Notes: generated by a model not told the origin, from the sequence alone. DNA of 64,000 nt from Atherix ibis (GCA_958298945.1 OY282605.1:29180811-29244810); one strand, 5' to 3'. Counted from the stretch's first letter, positions 46,650 through 57,760 are shown. Numbers and translations: made by a program.

Positions 46650-47300
46650 GATGATAGTATATGCCTTTCAACTTTTTGAGAGGTTTCGACAACCTCAAAT
46701 TGTCGTTATCAGAAATTGAACTTTTCCTTCAGCATTTCGTTCAGCATTTCCTTCAGCAACATTTAACTAATTTGCTTAAAAAAATCATCATGCGTGATGA
46801 GGCACATTTTCATCTCAACGGATACGTTAACAAATATTTGGGACACTGAAGATTCACATGTCATTCACTAACAACCTATGCACCAAAAACGAGTCACCGT
46901 TTGATGTGGTTTTTAGGCTGGCGGAGTGCTTTTTCGAAAATGGCGCCGATCACGCTCACGTAGGGATAACGTTCGCCATTACGGTGAGCGGCGAACGTTA
47001 TCCCTACGTGATGAGAAACTTTTTATAGTATGAATTGGTTGACATGGGCTTGGATAATATGTGTGGAATGAACGAAATTCCTAGAACGGTGTATCTCACG
47101 AAACAACGAGAGTTCAAATGACCGTTGAGATCTTGCGATTTGACGTCGGTGTACTTTTTTCTCTGGAACTATGTGAAAATGAGCCCAAGATGATTGTAGA
47201 GTTGAAGAATGAAATTATAGGCGTTATAAATAAGATACACCTCCGGATTATGACAGAAAGTCATGAAAAATTTTCATAGGCGTACCATTTGAACTAGCAT
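46650..47300 (+). pseudogene. DUF4817-type transposase relic with inserted hairpin
   Basis: The plus strand gives 'MRDEAHFHLNGYVNKY' (about 46788-46840) with the first catalytic Asp in RDEAHF. Then, with frame shifts, come 'APKTSHRLMWFLGWRS' (HPxRVTVWCGFWAGG region) and an FFENGADHA segment, next a 21-bp inverted insertion, and after it 'TVSGERYPYVMRNF' (about 46982-47020). Further on 'ISRNNESSNDR' and 'RSCDLTSVYFFLWNYVK' (about 47090-47180) mark the third-Asp region with the Asp replaced. Stops are frequent. The second-Asp motif appears as 'NMCGMNEI', without Asp. The N-terminal head is absent because the copy starts at the junction with the LINE remnant. Confidence 0.75.
46957..47010. repeat. 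Perfect 21-bp hairpin, 12-nt loop
   Basis: The arms 46957-46977 (CACGTAGGGATAACGTTCGC + C) and 46990-47010 are exact reverse complements. The right arm encodes the expected GERYPYV of the transposase. The left arm interrupts the sequence between 'DHA' and 'ITVSG' with 21 extra bases, so it is an inverted copy added to the gene without loss of bases. Confidence 0.95.
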
Positions 47301-48965
47301 CACGGACTCTTTTTGATACACAGCGCTTATAGACATGTAACGCCATCTTTCAGAAATATTATTTCATAACAGCTCTCAATGGCAATTGTTTATCTACCAA
47401 AAATACTTTTGCAAAAATTCATATTTTTTAAATTCACTAAAAATATGGAAACACAAAAAATAAATATGACAGCAATTACTTTTTAAGAAAAACTCATCCT
47501 TTCTGGTAGCCATTTAAGAAACGATATTTTTCGACACAATTCATGAAAAAAAATTTATAATATTCTATCCCCTATCGCATAATCTGGTTTAAAAGCTTTT
47601 CCATCTTCCATAGTACTCGCTCAGTTTAAGGAAAATCGTAGACAAATTTTCAATTCATAAGAAACGTGAATGAAAAAAATTATTTTGTCTTTTTATGGGG
47701 AGTAAAACTTTAATTTCCAGAGGATTTTCAAATGAGACAAATGAATCTAATTTGTGTTCTATCATGTATGTACAAGGATGAGTATTAAGTTTTGTGAACA
47801 TTCTTAGAGCACGTGTGGATGTGCTGAGTTCCGTTTCGTATGAAGATGGAAAACTTTGTTGGAAAAGTGAACAGAACTTGGGAGGATACAATTTGTAACG
47901 AAGAGCAAATAAGTTTCCTTACGAGAGTACGGACAAAATTTGATAATCTTCATTAAAACTGCAAAAGAGTACAACGGAGGCAATAAGGATTAGTATTTGG
48001 AGACAACAATGTACGATAAACAGGCTTGTTATGGAGACTTACGAAAAGACAGCGGAGCATATCCAATTATAATTGTAATGACCATCGTAAATAATTTCTG
48101 CCATTGATATATGATAGGACTTCTTACCTCTATGGAAACAAGTCACAACCTTGCCAGTCGAATATGCTTTCGAATAAAAGAAAATAAACTGAGAATCGTT
48201 TATCATTTTTCCAACATTGAAAATCCGGGACTAAAGAATATCATAAAATCGTCATCAGTTCTTATAATTTTTCTCTCCTTATGACAATTTCATTATACAC
48301 TTATATGCGAATTTATAATATTATTATTAAAGTAGTAAGATTTTCCGAAAACTATTCAACATTTTGGTCTTTTTGCATGTGCTCCCAAGAATGTAGGTCG
48401 ACTTGAAACATACAATGTAAAATTTAAGTTTTGGGATAGAATTCTGCACCTGTAGCGCTGTGGTTACATGTGCATATTGTGCTGGGACTATTGTCAACCA
48501 CAAAGAATTGCTCAGCCTTATTGTGTACAGAAAGATACTCGTTCGACTAACCACAAATAACGATGCTTTTAAGCAGAATTGTGCGGTAAGTACTGATGTC
48601 AATAGAAGTATACGAGTTTGGTTTTTGCCTATCTACTCTAGTGTTCAAATTTATTCGCAGCATTTTCCATGAATTTCATACAAGAACACCATATGCATCC
48701 AGAATATTTGATAATTAACTGGTATTTTTATTATTCGAGCAAATTGGTGGTCACACAAATATTAGAAATATCTTGTTTGGTTGAAAATAGAACATTTTAT
48801 GTATTAAAGGTGATAGAAACTAATTCTACTGAGACGAATATCAATAGTTTTTGCTGTAAGAAAATATCCTGGGAGTCATATAAACTTATTGATTGGAAAT
48901 TGAAAAGTTATTGTAAAATGTTTATTACCCTTTTTATGTTAATAATAATTTGTTATGCTTTAGAA
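47301..48965. other. No gene recognised
   Basis: AT-rich with several open frames of 70-121 codons on both strands (for example 48669-49034 plus and 48327-48602 minus). The longest plus frame runs into the mariner end at 48970, which shows it is not a real gene. No motif was recognised. Confidence 0.5.
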
Positions 48966-48969
48966 AATA

Positions 48970-49832
48970 CGAGGTATGTTCAAAAAGTATCGCGGAATTT
49001 TGTGTTTTTTCAAAAATTATTTATTTATTCATGAATATCTATTTTGTCACCTTCAAAGTAATCCCCATCAGATATTATACACTTGTGCCAACGTTTTTTC
49101 CAATCCTCGAAGCACTTCAAAAAATTGACTCCTGCGATGCTGTCTTTATCTCCTCAATCGTAGCGTGGCGTTGTCCTTTCATGGGGCTCTTCAGTTTGGG
49201 GAACAAGAAAAAGTCATAGAAAAAATCAAAATTTTCGCGCACAAGCAACGATGTGTGAGCAGGGGTGTTATCATGGTGCAAAAGGCAATTTTTGTTCTTC
49301 GACAAATCCGGGCGTTTCTGGTGGATTGCTTGCGCATAACTTGCAGGTAATATTCCTTATTGACCGTTCTACCCTGTGTGTCATGATACACCACGTCCCT
49401 GCAATCGAAGAAAACTGTAAGCAAAACCTTCACATTTGACCGAACTTGGCGCGCTTTTTTCGGTCTTGGCTCGTGCGGTAGCTTCCATTGGGACGATTGA
49501 GCTTTGGTTTCCACATCATAACCATAAACCTATGATTCGTCACCAGTTATGACCCTCTAGAGCAAATTTGGATAGTCGCGGACAGAGTCCAATAGTTCCT
49601 TAGAAATGTTAATGCGATGCTGTTTTTGGTCGAAATTGAGCAAAAATCGGAGACGAGCCAAAACACGTGCAAGCAAAGCAACTGTCGAAAATTAACTGAA
49701 CATTCAAAATGGCCGAACTTGTCGGCATAAGTGAGAGATATGAGTACCAACAAAACGCCACAAAAAATCGAAAATCGATTATACGTAACCCGTGGAAATT
49801 CACAATTCGCGATACTTTTTGAACAGACCTCG
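48970..49832 (-). mobile_element. Internally deleted mariner derivative, 863 bp, with TIRs and TA
   Basis: The ends are CGAGGTATGTTCAAAAAGTA (48970 onward) and the reverse complement of CGAGGTCTGTTCAAAAAGTA (ending 49832), about 27 bp with one or two mismatches. TA lies on each side (48968-48969 and 49833-49834). At 863 bp it is about 400 bp shorter than full-length mariners. It has both ends but lacks the DNA-binding half of the gene, the standard structure of a non-autonomous deletion derivative that could be moved in trans. Confidence 0.92.
49035..49700 (-). pseudogene. Mariner transposase, N-terminal half deleted
   Basis: The minus-strand reading starts near 49690 with a stretch equivalent to the region before D1 ('FDQKQHRINISKELLDSVRD'). 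It continues with 'VITGDES' (D1, about 49545-49555), then a TAG in place of the Trp codon and 'VYGYDVETKAQSSQWKLPHE', 'VKVLLTVFFDCRDVVYHD', 'GRTVNKEYYLQVM' and, after a frame change, 'CLLHHDNTPAHTSLLVREN' with D2 intact (about 49240-49300). A deletion of roughly 60 bp then fuses 'NFDF' to 'FYDFFLFPKLKS', in which the third Asp is Tyr-Asp shifted to the fusion point. The C-terminus follows to about 49035. Both helix-turn-helix domains are gone. Confidence 0.85.
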
Positions 49833-49904
49833 TATATTGCGATGAGCAAAACGACTATAAATTTATCTGTATTATTGTTACGATGCCAGAAATATATACA
49901 CTTT

Positions 49905-51370
49905 GGTCAACCGAGATCTATATCTGTTCACCTCCTTGGGACACTATATCCGCTTAGCTCTTCCGAGAGCTATATATGCTCACCTCCTCTGACCATTGTA
50001 GTCACACACCTTCCAAAGTATTATGTCCGCTTAGCTTCTCCGTACACTATATGTAGTCATCTTCTCCGAGTACTATATCCGCCAAACATCTTAAAGCCCT
50101 ATAATCCTTGCCTGACTATTGTCTCGGTTACCTCCGCCGAGTCTATCTTACAGCATACATCCTGTGAGCATTATATTCACTCATCTCCCCCGAGCACTAT
50201 ATCCGCGCACCTTCACCGAGCTCTATATCTACTCACTTTTCTTCTGCACTATATCCGCTCATTTCTTTCGAGCACTGTATCTGCGCAGCTTCACCGAGCT
50301 CTATATCCACTAACTTCCTCATAGCACTACATCCACTCACCTCTTTTGAGCACTATATCCTCTCATCTCCCCCGTGCACTATATTCACGCACCTCCTGCG
50401 CGCTCTATATATGTTCACCACCTCCAAAAACTGTATCCGCGTAGCCCAACCGAACTCTATATCCACTCACTTCCTTATAACATTACATCCGCTCACCTCC
50501 TTCGAACATTATATCCGCTCACGTCCTTTGAACACTTTATCCGCTCACCAACCCTGAGCACTATATCCGCTTACCTCCCCCATGCACTATATTCACACAC
50601 ATCATCCGCTCAGCTCCTTCGAACACTATATCCGATAACCTTCCCCGAGCACTAAATCCTCACACATTCTCCGGGCACTATAAGGGCTCACCTCTTTCAA
50701 GCAGTGTCTCCGCGCACCTCTTCCGAGCGCAATATCCGGTACCTTTTCTTTAGTACTATAATCTTTATCCGAGCACTATCTTGCTTACCTCCCTTACCGC
50801 ATACTTCCTCTGAGCACTATATCATCTCACTTCCTTCAAACACTGAATTAGCGCATCCCCACCGAGCTCTATATTTACTCATCTCCTCGGAGCACTAGAT
50901 GTGCTCACCTCTTCCAAGTTTATCTCCGAGCGCTATATACGGTAAACTTTTTTGAGCACTATAATCTTTCTCCAAGCACTAGCTCGGCTACCTCCACTAA
51001 GTTTATCTTACCATATACTGCCTCTGAGCACTGTATATGCTCAGCTCATTCTAGATCTATTTCCAATCACTTCTTCCAAGCACTACATCCGCGCACTTTT
51101 TACTGCCACTATATGTTCTCCCCTCTTCCAAGTACTATATCTGCACACCACCTCGGAGCAATATATCCTTTTACCTCTCCCGAGCACTAAATCCGCTCAC
51201 ATCTTCCAAGGACTATATCCGTGCACCTCCTAAAAGCTCTATCTCCACTCACTTACACTGCGCAGTACATCTGCCTACCTCCTCCGAGCACTATATCTGT
51301 TAAACTTCTTTGAGCACTATAATCCTTCTCCGAGCGTTATCTCGGTTATATCGTATAAGTTTATCTGTTA
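49905..51370. repeat. 26-bp minisatellite array B, about 56 units
   Basis: This is the same unit as array A. Consecutive clean copies at 50198-50275 (GAGCACTATATCCGCGCACC + TTCACC and the next two) are exactly 26 nt apart. Open frames of up to 197 codons run through it with a 26-residue period (…SAHLHRALYLLT…), because 26 nt is one base short of nine codons and all three phases get translated in turn. The array ends near ATCTCGGTTATATCG (51355). Its C-rich composition contrasts with the AT-rich flanks. Confidence 0.92.
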
Positions 51371-51680
51371 AAATTAAAAAAAAATTTTGTCTATAATATT
51401 ATGAAAGGACCTGTCAAAGAAAATAAAATTAAGTTGGTAAAAATGTAAACACTATGATTAAAATCAAAACAGAGTTGGCGGTTTATTAGGAACTATTTTC
51501 TAGTTCTAATTAACCTCAAAAATAAAAATAACTTAGAAAGAAAAGTCGACGTGAGATGTGCTCCGAATTTGTATCCAATTAATATTGAAAGAAAATTGTC
51601 AATCCACGACAAAAGTTTGTTGAGTTTTGCTTGTCAAAACAAGCTGATCTGAAAGATCAAAAATACTGATCTACAATTCA
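51371..51680. other. AT-rich spacer inside the minisatellite carrier
   Basis: No gene. It separates array B from two isolated units of the same repeat. Confidence 0.5.
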
Positions 51681-51682
51681 CT

Positions 51683-51860
51683 TCCTCGGAGTATTGTATC
51701 CACTCACCTCTTCCGAGCACTATATCCTTCACACCCTCCCTACCCAACAATTCTGTCGTACCGCCAACGCTTATCAATAACCAAACTAACCACTTCCAAC
51801 TCTCTGTTTGCTTTGGTGCATTTTTCGTTACTATAAAATTGAATCATTTTCTTTATAAAA
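51683..51860. repeat. Two stray 26-bp units plus the carrier's right flank
   Basis: Units at 51685-51735 (…CTCGGAGTATTGTATCCACT… and CCGAGCACTATATCC) are followed by ACTAACCACTTCCAACTCTC up to CGTTACTATAAAATTGA, which aligns with the sequence after array A (37578-37633). The shared flank shows that the minisatellite sits inside a longer dispersed repeat. Confidence 0.75.
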
Positions 51861-53460
51861 TTTCTACTATTATCTTTGTTATAAAAAATTTATTTAAAAT
51901 GGCGGTGAACACGAGGCTTCATAAGCTTCTTAAATAGTTTCAGGATTAATAGCAGCATTAATCTTCTTCATATTTTCCAATTTTTTCTATAAAATATATA
52001 CAAAAAAAAATAATAATAATGGTAAATATTATTTTAACATTGACCATACAAGAAAACCTTTTATGAAAACATTATCAAAAATTCAATATAATCAAATTAA
52101 AGTTAAAATCAAATTTCTTGAAAATAAATATAAAAAAAATATTTTTTATTACTCTAATATCTGTCCATATGAATGAGTACACAAACTACGTAAGAGATTT
52201 CGTAGAACCGAATAACTCCACTCTCGGAAAGCAAATTCTTTATCGCGAATATTATACGTGTATTCTATCGAAAGAATTTAATATTAAAAATATTTTAATA
52301 TATTTTAGTGCATAAATATATTCAAAGAATTTCTAATAGAAATTTTTCATGCTAGATTTTAAGGAAATATTCGACGAATATTTTAAAAATATAAATTTGA
52401 ATATAAAATCAAATATTTTCTCTATTCAAGTTTGTAGGAAAAACCATTTTAAAATAATAGAAATTTTTTAATAATATTTTTTTAATGAATTTATGTAAAT
52501 ATACAAATGATAAAGAAGAAAGTAAATATGTCGAAGGCTTTTAACAATGAAATTAATTTAATGTCAATACTTAAAATTGTGTTTAAAATATAGAAGTACG
52601 ATTCTCGTCGGTTTTGCATTAAATTAGGGAACAAATGACATATATATATACGAAAATAAAAAATTATTCCTTTCATAAAGCCAAAGTTTGAGTTCATGCT
52701 TTATATAATATTTCTAATGAGTCTTAATTTTTTTCAAATAAATTTCGATACTAATATTACATGAGAATGAATAGTGAAAAATTAATTATAACACAATTAA
52801 AGTACAAATAGTCGTAAATTCAGAAGTAAACCTAATCAACACAAGCCAACCGTTTTTTTTAATTTTCCCTTTTTTGCACATGTTAGTGCAATATATGCGC
52901 GAGCATTCACGAACTTTGTGCGTGCATGGGTTTGTGCTGGTTGCCCGCGAACAAAGTTTGTGTATTTAACAATCAGTCTTATCACAGTGTAATCTCTTCA
53001 ATTTATTGTAGGTGAGCAACTTAGGCAAGCAATTTAGCCGATCAGAAAGGAATTTCAACGCGAGATAGTTTGAGAATTTTTTATTGGCGAATTCTCTTGT
53101 TGATCACTTCTCTTCTTATTTTATTTACTATGAATGATATTTTTATCTTTATTATTCATTTTAATTAAATGAATTCATTTATTTATTTTAGTAAACATTT
53201 TATATTTTCTTTTAACTTTTACTTTCAACATTTATATTCTATGTTCCACTGGTACTGTCATTTTTATTTAACTTATTTATAAATTTATCCGCGATCTACT
53301 AAACTATTTTTCACTAGTTTTTGCTGTTTTTTTTTGAATTTTTATCTGCATAAGTAAAAATAACTTAATAACTTCAACAATAAATATTTAAGTCGTAAAT
53401 TAAATAAAATTTATCATAATAAAAATAAATACGAATGAATGAATATGCAGGCGAGACAGA
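51861..53460. other. No gene recognised
   Basis: Very AT-rich. A less AT-rich patch at 52880-53060 (…GCGCGAGCATTCACGAACTT…) stands out but shows no motif. Short frames of 65-68 codons are not recognisable. Confidence 0.5.
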
Positions 53461-53467
53461 GTTAATA

Positions 53468-53775
53468 TGGGAACTGTCAAATGTCAAAATAAACGCGACG
53501 CGCAAATTATGAGTTTACAACGAGCAATAGCAACGACGTTATATGCAAAATATCAATGATCAAGTACGATTAAATAATATATAGGTTCGCCAAATTTCCC
53601 CGTCCACATTCTTGCAACAAGGAAAATTTGCGCGTCTACGCGCAAACATCGTGCACACACACGATCAGTTCAATATATCGGTGAATTTTTCGTAGGATTA
53701 ACCGATTTGACAGCGAACTATTGTCAGGAGAAAATCGTCTATTAGACACATGGTGTAATGTAAGCTTTAGCCAAC
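53468..53775. repeat. Left copy of a ~300-bp direct repeat
   Basis: It runs from about GGGAACTGTCAAATGTC to ACATGGTGTAATGTAAGC. It aligns along its length with 54608-54888 in the same orientation. It contains a palindrome, TTTGCGCGT-CT-ACGCGCAAA (about 53627-53646), and ends near TGGTGTAATGTA. It may be one terminal repeat of a small LTR-type (TRIM-like) element, or one of two tandem insertions of a non-autonomous element. Confidence 0.75.
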
Positions 53776-54117
53776 AAAAACAGTTCATGTTGAAATTTCA
53801 ATATTGCTGCGACATGGAGTTCTGATAACATAACTCAACAGAATATGAATTTTTTTTTTGTAAGGTCTCTGAAACAGGACCCGGAGGAATCATGTAGCAA
53901 TTTCATGCTTCATGTCGGTTGGCTTTGCTGGCTTCCTTAAAGAAATTGGCCAATTGCTATTATAAATGTAGGAAAAAGTTGAGAGTTATAAATTTGGTGG
54001 TGTGTATAGAAATATTTGAGAAGGGTTGAAAAAGAGGGCTTTTAATAGGAATTGTTGGGTTTAGGAGCAGCACAACAGAAGGAGTCCTTTTCCAAAAAAA
54101 TTCTGGCTTAAACAAAT

Positions 54118-54390
54118 ATGGAAAATGGTGAGTTGAACACCATAAAAACGGCAAAAAGGACTAGTCTGGTTACCGAAAAGGGCCCCATGGGTAAGTGCAG
54201 TATACCCAATCCAGATTATAAACAGTTTCCTTGGCTTTTCGATGTTGGGTCAATGTTTGGAAAGAAATCGGCCACAGTTGGTTCAGTCTGTTTACCTACG
54301 CATGGACAAAGATATTCAGTGCCAATTTATCAGCAGGCGGCATGTATTGGGGACTTCAGTGAGCACAAAACAATGAAGAGTGTCCTCTGA
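54118..54390 (+). CDS. Unassigned 90-codon frame between the direct repeats
   Basis: ATG at 54118 opens a 90-codon frame ending at TGA 54388-54390. I do not recognise the product. It has no signal peptide or membrane segment and a rather balanced composition, with a Cys-Leu-Pro-Thr-His-Gly segment near residue 58. It lies between two direct repeats, so it could be an eroded internal frame of that element. Sequence just upstream (54075-54110) resembles 21070-21105, next to another transposon. Chance is an equally good explanation. Confidence 0.2.
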   Translation: MENGELNTIKTAKRTSLVTEKGPMGKCSIPNPDYKQFPWLFDVGSMFGKKSATVGSVCLPTHGQRYSVPIYQQAACIGDFSEHKTMKSVL

Positions 54391-54607
54391 TAATCTACAG
54401 AGTTGTCTATTTTGTGGTATAGAAAGTACGGCCCTGTCATTTGACAGCTGTCAAGCATATATATTTAAGGAGAGCTTATTTTCTTAAGAAATGAGCCTAA
54501 TTTCTCCCTCGGTAATAGTCAATAAGCAAAATTGTGGTGTGTGTGGCTCCGAAAATCCACAAGCGCTATTGTATCCGTGAAAAATTTACTATCTGGTGTA
54601 CGTTTTG

Positions 54608-54888
54608 GGAAGTGTCAAATGTCCAAATGAACGCGAGACGCAACAGGAATGACGTTATATGCAAAATATCAACGATCAAGCACGATTAAATAGTGTATAG
54701 ATTCGTCGAATTTCCTGTTGAACATTATTACAACAAGTAAAATTTGCGCGTCTACGCGCAAAAATCGTGCACACATATAAGCAGTATAATATATCAGTGT
54801 AGGCTTAACTGATTTGACATGGAACCATTGGCTGGTGAAAATCGTCTATTAGATACATGGTGTAATGTACGCCTTACGCTTAAAGGTC
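54608..54888. repeat. Right copy of the ~300-bp direct repeat
   Basis: Starts GGGAAGTGTCAAATGTCC and ends ACATGGTGTAATGTACGC. By eye it differs from the left copy at perhaps one base in six, with small indels, so the pair is old. The central TTTGCGCGTCTACGCGCAAA palindrome is perfectly kept. Confidence 0.75.
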
Positions 54889-56640
54889 TTAAAATGATTT
54901 TGTAAGTATTATAGTATTAAATAATGATCTTCCACAATCGCCGTTTTCCATGGCCTCCCTGATCTTTTTTCATCGCTGTTAGTTTTTTTTATGCCGCTTT
55001 ACAATTGCTGCATAACTTAGACTTTGTCGATAAGTTTTTTCGTACTCTCGTCATTATCTTAATTTTTAATCTAATCTAGCACAAGTAACTAAACAAGTTT
55101 AAAATATTTTTGTAGCTATTTTTAGTAAAATTATGTCTCAGGTAGACACTTAATTTTATTTAATTACTAATTGATACCTAGTAAAGTATTCGAAATTATG
55201 GAAATTGTAAAAAAAAATCGATAGCGTACTCATTTTTGATATTTTCAATTAGAAATAATTTAATTATTTTGCGCTCACCTATCCAAATTCATAGGCATCG
55301 TAATTATCTGGTTAAATACGAATTAGGTCAAATATAAATATTATCTTTAAATGAGGAATAAAAATCTGCATTTAATGAGTTTTGGAAAAAAATTATTGTA
55401 AATACATTATTTTTTTTTCATCTTGTCTGTCTTCTTTTATTATAAGTTAAATAGAAGAAATCTCGACCATTTATTTAGGAAAATCATCACATTAACTGCA
55501 CATAAAAACCAAATGAAATAAAAATAAATTCAGTGAATGGAATTGACAAAAGAGCAAAAAAAAAAAAAACAAGATTGCCTTCCGATATAAAATATTAAAT
55601 GGAAAAATTACGAACGTAAAAAGTTCCTTGTTTTATTTATTTATTTATTTTGTTCTCCATTCTGTTCCATTTTGCCTAAAACTTTTGGCATTTATTTGTA
55701 TTTACTACTACTCCCAGTGCCCAGCTTGGTTTTCATTTCTAATCGAGAAAACAATGGGAAACCATTAAATGCCATCACGCTTTTAAATAACGTGCAAACT
55801 TTTTATCTCATTTCGTTATTTAGTGGAAATCTGCAAAAATAAAATGTATTAGAAAAGCTAATAAAATCCAAAACGTGAAAGAAATATCTTTCCTCAACTT
55901 CATAATACTTGTGCAATACCAATCTCAAATCCCCAATCACTCTTCCAACTCCCACCACTCTTTGACCATACTTCACATGTCCACTCCTTTTTACGGTTCA
56001 TTTTCAGCCCGAACTATAGAAAAAAAGTGGGCCTACTATAATCCTTAGAACTCACACCATAAACATTATCGAACAATCAAAAAACGTATAATCGGTAGGT
56101 ATGGATATGGTTATGGGTATCCTTTTCATTATGGATCAATTTGGACATTTATACTGGCGTAAACGATCTTTTAATAGGCATTTATAGGTGCCATTATAGG
56201 ATGAGGTAGATTTTTATAGCATTTCGATGACATATTCGCAAAGATTTTTTTGTGAATAAAATTATAGCCCTAAAGGTTTTCTCATTTAATCGAAAGTATC
56301 CTATTGGAAATATTCTATTTTTAGTCAAACAAATCATTTTCGATTAAATTATATAATATTTTCTTATTAAATTTAATAAAGTCTTGATAAAAAAGGTCTC
56401 ATAATATTTACAAAAGATAATTTAAAATTTTCACAATAAACTTGAAAGGAGCAAACTTAATATTTTTTATGAGAATTTTATAAAAAACACATACAAAAAT
56501 GGGCTTTTTTTTACCATTAGTAAAATTACAAACAATTGGTAATGATTAAAATTAAAAGAAAATTTTTCATTTTATAAATATTGCGTATATATTCTCTTAA
56601 ATAAGTTACTGGAATTGTTCATTTAAAAAGCCCGCCTAAA
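54889..56640. other. No gene recognised
   Basis: AT-rich with an A-run at 55557-55570 and a TTTA microsatellite at 55634-55650. No exon or repeat was recognised. Confidence 0.55.
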
Positions 56641-56815
56641 ATACATCAGGTGTATAAGCTTAAATCCGCTGTTTGGTCATAGATGGCGTGAGTGAGCGTA
56701 TTAAGCTACAATGGGCACGCAATACTTTTTTTTATGAGTTTGACATCTGTCAATATTAATTAGTGCACATTGTAAGCAATTTCAAACAACAACATATGTT
56801 TTTCCTTTAGTAATC

Positions 56816-57760
56816 ATGTTTAGTTTTGTGCCAGAAAAAGAGCATATACGGGAAGCTCTGCTTTTCTACTTCAATTTAAAGAAATCGGTTGCTGAATCGC
56901 ATCGAATGCTTATGGAGGCCTATGGTGACAGTGCTTTATCGGAAACAACGTGCCGAGATTGGTTTCGTCAGGTCAAAGAAGGAAATTTTAACTTGTGGGA
57001 CAAGAAGTGTGTAAATTGGCCTAGGAAGGATTTGGGCCATCAATCGATCTCTCTTTTGGACGAAGACAATACCCAATCGCAAAAAATGCTCACGGATCAT
57101 TTGGGTGTTACTCAACCAGCCATTAACATGCGTCTGCGTGCGTTGGGGAAAATTGAAAAGATCGAAAAATGGGTGCCGTATGAATTGAACTATAGGCAGA
57201 TGGATCGACGCAAAAACACATGTGAAATCTTGCTCGGCAGACAAAAAATAAAGTCGTTTCTGCATCGGATTGTGACCGGCGATGAAAAGTGGATATATTT
57301 CGAGAATTCTAAACGAAAGAAATCGTGGGTTGATCCCAGCCAACCATCAACATCTTCCCCAAGACCAAATCGCTTCGGACGGAAGACGATGCTGTGCGTT
57401 TGGTGGGATCAACAGGGTATCTGCTCGAAATATATCCACTTTTCATCGCCGGTCTACTATGAGATGTTGAGACCTGGTGAAACTGTCAATGCCTACCACT
57501 ACTACCAACAACTGATCAAATTGCACCGTGCTCTGCGTGAAAAAAGGACGGATTATCAACAAAGACATGACAAGCTGATTTTCCTCCACGACAACGCACC
57601 ATCGCACACATCAAAAATGGTCCGAAACTACTTGGAGACATTCAACTGGGAGGTGCTACCCCACCCCGCTTATTCACAAGACCTGGCCCCTTCCGACTAG
57701 CACCTGTTTTCGTCGATGGGCCACGCGCTCGCTGAGCAGGACTTGAATAAATTTGTTTTT
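56816..57760 (+). pseudogene. Mauritiana-type mariner transposase, best-preserved frame here
   Basis: ATG at 56816 opens 294 codons to a TAG at 57698-57700. The order is: helix-turn-helix region ('YFNLKKSVAESHRMLMEAYG', then 'LTDHLGVTQPAINMRLRALG'), linker 'WVPYELNYRQMDRRKN', D156 (TGDEKW), 'GRKTMLCVWWDQQG', D259 (LHDNAPSH) and D294 (LAPSD). The D2-D3 spacing is a correct DD34D. D259 is ten residues later than in Mos1 because a 30-bp inverted copy of upstream sequence was inserted after 'QQGI' (about 57430-57451). The stop directly follows the third Asp, replacing the expected Tyr. Beyond it 'HLFSSMGHALAEQ' is readable, then about 150 bp encoding the rest of the C-terminus is missing and the 3' untranslated part follows. 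The protein would have its whole catalytic triad but no C-terminal ~50 residues. Confidence 0.95.
57276..57452. repeat. 29-bp perfect inverted repeat in the mariner gene
   Basis: 57276-57304, which encodes the D1 motif (GDEKWIYFE), is present as an exact reverse complement at 57424-57452, 119 bp downstream. The downstream arm sits where the family has no extra residues, so it is the copied-in arm. It adds ten residues in frame ('CSKYIHFSSP'). Confidence 0.95.

Noticed and set aside
46661..46849. 62-codon plus-strand frame as a separate small gene
   Set aside because: Its second half is the RDEAHFHLNGYVN motif of the DUF4817-type transposase relic.
48669..49034. 121-codon plus-strand frame as a gene
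   Set aside because: Its last third is the terminal inverted repeat and 3' end of the mariner derivative read on the wrong strand.
49731..50324. 197-codon open frame
   Set aside because: It begins inside a dead mariner and runs into minisatellite array B; its length comes from the stop-poor repeat.
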